A stretch of DNA of 12,146 bases from Caldilinea sp. (lineage in GTDB: Bacteria; Chloroflexota; Anaerolineae; Caldilineales; Caldilineaceae). The notes under the pieces were generated by a model. It was not told the DNA's origin, ran no database searches, and was given only the letters and a program-made list of their open reading frames with translations. Both the position numbers and the translations under genes were made by a program. Location: positions 1 to 12,146 of the forward strand of contig JAPLGY010000072.1 of NCBI GenBank assembly GCA_026389955.1. Direction: 5' to 3'. Below are positions 7,483-12,146 of this stretch, piece after piece (the first letter of the stretch is position 1; each line of letters opens with the position of its first letter).

Positions 7483-10400
7483 TTACCAATCGACTTCTGG
7501 GAAGGCCAGAATCCGGCTGCTGCCGCCGTCGGCCACCAGCAAGAGATCGCCCACCGGGTCGAAGACAATGCCATTCGGCTGACTCAGGTTATTTGGATCG
7601 GACCCAGGCCCGCCAAAGGCGGCCTGTACGGCACCGTTGCGATCAAGGACCATCACCAGTGCAGTGGCTGGGTCGGTCGCATAAAGGGTCCCTTGAGCGG
7701 AGACAGCCAGATAAGGTTTTTGAAAAACATCTCGACCAGCCCAACCAGGAACTGCAAATTCAGCAAGGACTTCCAACGTCGGTGTGAAACGTTGAATTCG
7801 CCCATTCCAGGCGTCTGCCACCAGCACAGTGCCATCGGTAGGGTCGACTGTCACGGCGGTCGGCTCTTCAAAACGTCCGGCGACCACACCGCCTCCCCCG
7901 ATCTGACGGATAAATTCACCGGTTGTCGTGTAGTGCAGAATGCGTTTGTTGCCTGTATCTGCAATCAGCAGGTTGCCGTTCAAGTCGATCGCCAACCCAC
8001 GTGGCCCAAAAAATGACAGTGGATCTCCCAACTCGCCGTTGGTTGCCGCAAAGCGCCCCCACTTGCGCAGGAAACGCCCGGTCTGGTCAAAAACCTGAAT
8101 GCGGCCGTTCCAGGTGTCCGCCACATAGATCAGGCCGGCTGCATCGACTGTTATCCCCCAGGGTTCAAAAAACTGGCCGTCTCCGTTTTCCAACGGGCCA
8201 GAGCCATCTGGGTCTGGGCAAGGGGTCGTGGGCATATCGGCAAGGTTGCATGCCCCACCAAAAGCGAATTGAAAATTGCCTGCGCTGTCCAGCACGACAA
8301 TGCGGTGGTTGCCGGTGTCAGCGATCAGACGCAGCCCATTGGGGCCCACAGCAATCGCACGCGGAGAGGAGAGGGGCAGCCCCTCATAGATCGCATTGTA
8401 GACCGTTTGTGCCGTCAACAAGCGAAGTTGTTCCGGTAGAATGACTGGAATCTCCGACGCAGGGGCGGCAGCCACTGGAACCACGGCCAGATCCCAGATT
8501 TGATTGGCCAGGTCGCGACGGACATACATATCAAACTCCCCCTGGTAGGGCCATTTGGCCAGATCACGGAAGGTCGCAAGGTTTTGGGGGTCACGGTATT
8601 TGCGAAAGACAACGATGTCAAAGACTCGCTGGCGCTGGGCTGGGTCGGCGATGGCGTTCCAGATCCGCCCTGGCGTCAGGTCGAAATAGTCCATTTCTGG
8701 CCACCAGATGCGACGATAGGTGCGCTTCACATAGTCACGCGCCACGTAGGGTTCTACTTTGGCACGGTTGGCCGGCCCGACGATAATCACAGGTGCAGCC
8801 ATTGCATCTGCATTGGGGGCATCCCCGTAATACCTGGCGTTGCGATAGAGGCGCATATACCAGCTGAAGGGCCATGCGCTGTCGTTGTCGTAGGCCACGA
8901 CGATGTTGCGATCCCCCACTGTCCTGGCGCTGATGGTGTCGATCTCCGCCAGCGCTCGTTTGATATCAGGCCCCCCATGGGCGTAGACCAGGTATTCAGT
9001 GGCCATGTCAAAGTTGATGTAGGTGAGCATGAAGCTGGCACGCACGGTGAAGAGCAGCAGGGTTGCAGCAACACCCACTGTCAACAGGCGCAACGCCAGA
9101 TGGGCACCGCTGCGCCGAAACGCTCCGAACACGCCCCACGCCCCCCCAGCCAACACCGACAGGATCAACAGCCACTGCAGGAACTGACCAGAACGGTTTG
9201 GCTCGGGCCCAGAAGCGCCGGAAAGTACCGTCAGCAACACCACAGCAACCAACACCAGCGCCGGAAACAACAACAACAACGGCCAGGTATGCCGTTGTCC
9301 CACCGAACGCCAGTCGATCGGCCGCAGAATCGTGCCCAACCACCCTCCGCCCAGGACACACATTGGCAGCGCGATATGGACGAACAGCCAGGGCATCTTT
9401 TCTCCGGCAACCGAATAGCCGATCCAAGCGGCCACCACCCACCAGGCACAGAAGATCACAAAAACGCTCCGGTGGTGGCGTTGGTCTGGAAGCGTTGTGT
9501 GGGCAGCGCTGCCAGAGGCAGACGGGCTGACAGGGAGATCGGCAGCTGGAATCGGGTCCCAACGTTCGGCTGGGTTCTTCAACAGAGAGGGCAGGCGGCG
9601 GAAAAGCGCAGCGAAGGCACCCAGGCTGAGCATGGCTGGCAAAAATTCGTAAAGCCAGCCGATGAGCACGTAGTAATAAACGGGCTGGCTGCCTCGTTTG
9701 ACCCCCTGCTGTGCCAGCCAGTAACCGAGGCTGCCGACCACACCCGTCGCCAGGCCATTGACAGTGTTGGTGAAAAACGTGGTAAAAAAGATAATCTGGA
9801 TCAGCCAAAAGCTTCCCATCAGCGTTGCCCAGTGCCCGAAATGCGGACGCCAGACCCGTGGTGGTTCGACTGCATGCGGTTGACGACCAAACCAGACAAA
9901 CGCCAGGCCCAACGCCAACACCATACAAGCAGAGACCATGGCTACCAGCCTGACAACCAGGGCTTCGCCGGTGAAGTCCGATACAGAGGTGAAGACCACC
10001 GGATCGCCGCCGGTAAACACAAAGAGGAAAGGAGAGAGGAAAGGCAGCACCAACGTCAGCATGATCACGGACAGGTCGGCAGCTGGATTCTGGCGCAGGA
10101 CATCCCACTTTCCGCGCAACGCTGTCACTGCAATGCCAACGGCAATCAGAGCCATGATCCCCAGGCCGATCATGCCAACCTGATCGTTTTTCATCTCGTG
10201 CAGAACCCACCAGAAGGCACCACCTGTTCCCAGAGGAATCCCTACCAGCAACGTCCAGCGGGAGCCGATCACCTGCCAGAGCGCCAGACCGGCAAAGAAG
10301 GCGCCGATGATGGCGCCATGAATAAAATGTGCCTCCAGGGAAATAAACCCGAGAGCCATTCCTAACATCATCACGACCAGATAGCGCATCTGGCGTCTGT

Positions 10401-10935
10401 CCAGATAGCGGAAAGCGCCATAAATCCAGACCAGCGTGCCGAACGCGATATACAGATCATGGCGAATGTAGCGGGAGTGGAAAAGCAGACTTGGGCTGAC
10501 CAAAACCAGCACTGCGGCCACCAGCGCACCCGTGCGCCCAAGATAGGGGCGCAGCCAATACAGCATCGCCAGAACACCGACACCAAAGATCGCCGGCACA
10601 ATGCGTGCCGTGTAGTCGTTGTCACCAAAGAGGAAGTAGATCAAGGCGTTGGCATGGTAGAGAAAGGGTCCATGCATCATCGGGTTGTGGTCGTAGTTGC
10701 CACTGGCGTAGAGATTGTACGAATACAGCGTGTGCAAGCTCTCGTCATGGCTCATCGCGCGGGTGCCCAAGTCGTAAAAACGTGTGACGAGCCCGATCAA
10801 AAGCAGCATACCCCATCCGAAAGTTTCCCAGCGCCACGCCAGCCAGTGGGTCAGCGGCCTGTCCAGCCAGGAATCATCAACATGGCGGGCATCTTCGCTG
10901 TCGACTGGTGGTGAATATTCTGGAGTCTGTGTCAT
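7483..10935 (-). CDS. TIGR03663-family GT-C-like membrane protein with C-terminal NHL propeller
   Basis: A 1150-residue protein. After a soluble N-terminus of about 38 residues come many membrane helices up to about residue 635. The first external loop has SHDESLH (62-68) and HNPMMHGP (83-90); an invariant DE pair and an HGP tripeptide are the stated hallmarks of TIGR03663, which has distant N-terminal similarity to PMT-type mannosyltransferases and is labelled Agl23-like in some annotations. About 640-850 is an external domain with AYDNDSAWPFSWY (681-693), as in the family. Six NHL blades follow (about 857-892, 922-960, 976-1012, 1022-1060, 1072-1108, 1117-1150), several close to consensus, such as VADTWNGRIQVFD. 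Blade 1 to 2 carries an insertion with two cysteines and many acidic residues. The start is set by GAGGG nine bases before ATG. Family function is not established; lipid-linked sugar transfer or flipping at the membrane is inference. Confidence 0.9.
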   Translation of the reverse strand: MTQTPEYSPPVDSEDARHVDDSWLDRPLTHWLAWRWETFGWGMLLLIGLVTRFYDLGTRAMSHDESLHTLYSYNLYASGNYDHNPMMHGPFLYHANALIYFLFGDNDYTARIVPAIFGVGVLAMLYWLRPYLGRTGALVAAVLVLVSPSLLFHSRYIRHDLYIAFGTLVWIYGAFRYLDRRQMRYLVVMMLGMALGFISLEAHFIHGAIIGAFFAGLALWQVIGSRWTLLVGIPLGTGGAFWWVLHEMKNDQVGMIGLGIMALIAVGIAVTALRGKWDVLRQNPAADLSVIMLTLVLPFLSPFLFVFTGGDPVVFTSVSDFTGEALVVRLVAMVSACMVLALGLAFVWFGRQPHAVEPPRVWRPHFGHWATLMGSFWLIQIIFFTTFFTNTVNGLATGVVGSLGYWLAQQGVKRGSQPVYYYVLIGWLYEFLPAMLSLGAFAALFRRLPSLLKNPAERWDPIPAADLPVSPSASGSAAHTTLPDQRHHRSVFVIFCAWWVVAAWIGYSVAGEKMPWLFVHIALPMCVLGGGWLGTILRPIDWRSVGQRHTWPLLLLFPALVLVAVVLLTVLSGASGPEPNRSGQFLQWLLILSVLAGGAWGVFGAFRRSGAHLALRLLTVGVAATLLLFTVRASFMLTYINFDMATEYLVYAHGGPDIKRALAEIDTISARTVGDRNIVVAYDNDSAWPFSWYMRLYRNARYYGDAPNADAMAAPVIIVGPANRAKVEPYVARDYVKRTYRRIWWPEMDYFDLTPGRIWNAIADPAQRQRVFDIVVFRKYRDPQNLATFRDLAKWPYQGEFDMYVRRDLANQIWDLAVVPVAAAPASEIPVILPEQLRLLTAQTVYNAIYEGLPLSSPRAIAVGPNGLRLIADTGNHRIVVLDSAGNFQFAFGGACNLADMPTTPCPDPDGSGPLENGDGQFFEPWGITVDAAGLIYVADTWNGRIQVFDQTGRFLRKWGRFAATNGELGDPLSFFGPRGLAIDLNGNLLIADTGNKRILHYTTTGEFIRQIGGGGVVAGRFEEPTAVTVDPTDGTVLVADAWNGRIQRFTPTLEVLAEFAVPGWAGRDVFQKPYLAVSAQGTLYATDPATALVMVLDRNGAVQAAFGGPGSDPNNLSQPNGIVFDPVGDLLLVADGGSSRILAFPEVDW

Positions 10936-10944
10936 TGTTGCAGT

Positions 10945-10949
10945 CCCTC
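10945..10949 (-). promoter_or_regulatory. Shine-Dalgarno of the TIGR03663-family gene
   Basis: GAGGG on the minus strand lies nine bases upstream of ATG 10935, within the 33-base gap after the upstream gene's stop. It fixes the start of this gene. No promoter-like element is apparent in the gap, in keeping with a single operon. Confidence 0.65.
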
Positions 10950-10968
10950 GTCAAGTGGGTAAATAGGG

Positions 10969-12146
10969 TCAATTCTGTGGGGCCCACAGCGTCACGGTTT
11001 CGGTCGCGGGCGGATCGTTCACCTTGCGGTACAAAAGCCATCGCAGCCAGGGTTGCTGGACTGCACGCCAGCGCTGGTCGTCGCTTTCTGCCCCGTTTGC
11101 GGGCGCCGAGAGGGTCAACGCAGCTGTCTGCCAACGTTCCTGAACAGCGTAGGTGCTGCCAATATAAAAATCGGGCAATTGAAGGGCTGGCTCGCGATGG
11201 GCTGGTGCAATGACCAGTGTCTGGACGCCAGCCGGGTCAACCGGCCAGTCGACGGTGCGCACATGTTGCAGATTGCGCTGCAGGCGCAGCGACCATCCCA
11301 GCATCGAATCAGGGATGCGATCGTAGACCACCTGCACGGGGATCTGGTGGGGATCGCCGCGCCGCGCACTGCTGAGCCGTTCGATGTCTTGGACCAACAG
11401 ATGGATCTGCGGGCTGGCCCATTCCGACCAGAAACCGGCAGGGTGTGTTGCTCCAGCACTGCTGCTGAGCAACCACCCGCTGCGGATTGTCCAGCCTCCC
11501 AAGAGAAGCGTATAAAAAAGCAGCGCGACCTGAGCTGTCGCGCGCCAGCCGACCCACAGCCCAAAAATCGCCCAGACGACCAGTGCCAGTGCCCCAATGG
11601 TGCCACTGGTCAGCCAGATTTGCGTGTCAAACTGGCTGCTGTCCGCCAGCGCGGCCAGCCAGATTGAAGCTGAACCCACAAGCAGGATCTGGACCAGCAA
11701 CAACGTCAACAACTCCAGTCCGGTGAAGGCTCGCCAGCCTGCAGCAAGCCCCTGTCCGAGCAGGACTGCTGCCGCCAAAATCAAAGCCATCCCTGCTGGA
11801 AGCAGGAGCAGGGGTGTCCGGCCCGGCAGCAACCAGAGCAGCAGACCCCAGGCCAGCCAGCCGCTGACAAAAATCGCCAGACGTCGATCCTGGCGCAGCC
11901 AGAGCCACCCGACCCCAAGGAGGCCGACGACCGCCAACAGCGGCTGATCGACAGCCAGCCGCAAAAAAGGCCAGCCCGATGCATTGGCATATGGCGTCGC
12001 ACTCAACTCGATAAACCAGTCGGTCAGGCTTCTGCCCAATGCAGCGACGCTTTCTGCACGCAGCGCAAATCCAGTGGCGGCAGCCAGCAACGCGCCCACA
12101 AACCAGCCCCAGGTCGAACGCCGAAGCGAACGCAGCCGGGAGACAG
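10969..12146 (-). CDS. membrane protein related to TIGR03663/GT-C, 5' end cut by the window
   Basis: Only the C-terminal part, about 390 codons, is present; the frame is open to the right edge. A GTG at 12099 exists in frame but is probably internal. About eight hydrophobic helices are followed by an external domain of about 150 residues. That domain follows the order of the neighbouring TIGR03663 protein: VVYDRIPDSMLGWSLRLQRN matches the neighbour's AYDNDSAWPFSWYMRLYRN, TLVIAPAHRE matches VIIVGPANRA, and the closing LLYRKVNDP matches VVFRKYRDP. The protein then ends after a short tail, where the neighbour continues into its propeller. The DE and HGP signature loop would lie outside the window, so family membership is inferred from the C-terminal likeness. 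It is the first visible gene of the minus-strand operon and ends 33 bases before the next start, with TGA at 10971-10969. Confidence 0.75.
   Translation of the reverse strand, partial: VSRLRSLRRSTWGWFVGALLAAATGFALRAESVAALGRSLTDWFIELSATPYANASGWPFLRLAVDQPLLAVVGLLGVGWLWLRQDRRLAIFVSGWLAWGLLLWLLPGRTPLLLLPAGMALILAAAVLLGQGLAAGWRAFTGLELLTLLLVQILLVGSASIWLAALADSSQFDTQIWLTSGTIGALALVVWAIFGLWVGWRATAQVALLFYTLLLGGWTIRSGWLLSSSAGATHPAGFWSEWASPQIHLLVQDIERLSSARRGDPHQIPVQVVYDRIPDSMLGWSLRLQRNLQHVRTVDWPVDPAGVQTLVIAPAHREPALQLPDFYIGSTYAVQERWQTAALTLSAPANGAESDDQRWRAVQQPWLRWLLYRKVNDPPATETVTLWAPQN

Noticed and set aside
7457..7489. TTG at 7489 as the start of the glycosyltransferase fusion.
   Set aside because: It would overlap the upstream stop, has no Shine-Dalgarno, and adds 11 residues with no signal; ATG 7456 leads straight into a basic stretch and the first helix.
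8500..10365. A 621-codon open frame on the plus strand.
   Set aside because: It is fully antisense to the TIGR03663-like gene, is rich in His, Gln, Pro and Arg, has no recognisable domain, and is explained by codon bias of the true gene.
1..12146. Search for defence systems, CRISPR arrays, insertion sequences, tRNA genes and riboswitches.
   Set aside because: No spaced direct repeats, inverted-repeat-bounded transposase, nuclease or helicase genes were seen, and nearly all bases are within assigned genes.

Overview
The window is packed with protein-coding genes and carries seven of them in two convergent blocks; two genes run off the window edges. I see no tRNA, rRNA, CRISPR array, insertion sequence or attachment site. 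The best guess for the source is a member of the Chloroflexota (Anaerolineae or Caldilineae type). This rests on a TIGR03663-family membrane protein, a family known from Chloroflexi and archaea, carrying a C-terminal NHL propeller, and on the moderately GC-rich, gene-dense sequence. It is an inference from gene content only.

Left block, plus strand (1-2750): the 3' part of a 6-phosphogluconolactonase gene, a class I SAM-dependent methyltransferase, and a 12-helix major facilitator transporter. The genes are 1 and 5 bases apart, so they look like one operon whose promoter lies left of the window. The lactonase is the second step of the oxidative pentose phosphate pathway; the other two have no assigned substrate.

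Right block, minus strand (12146-2809): read in transcription order, it holds the C-terminal part of a membrane protein related to TIGR03663, a full TIGR03663/GT-C-like protein with a six-bladed NHL propeller, a GT39-like membrane glycosyltransferase fused to two PA14 domains and a second six-bladed propeller, and a secreted LysM-LysM-M23 peptidase. Gaps are 33, 26 and 1 bases, so this also looks like one operon with its promoter outside the window. The common theme is the outside of the cell: lipid-linked sugar transfer, extracytoplasmic carbohydrate-binding and scaffold domains, and wall cleavage. The likely role is assembly or remodelling of a surface glycan or glycoprotein layer; no substrate can be read from the sequence.

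The blocks meet at 2751-2808, a 58-base gap with a GC-rich hairpin that may end transcription from one or both sides. The most notable points are the GT-C + PA14 + PA14 + NHL fusion, two neighbouring membrane enzymes that both carry C-terminal propellers, and an ATG-TAA start-stop element with the better-placed Shine-Dalgarno sequence just ahead of the fusion gene.
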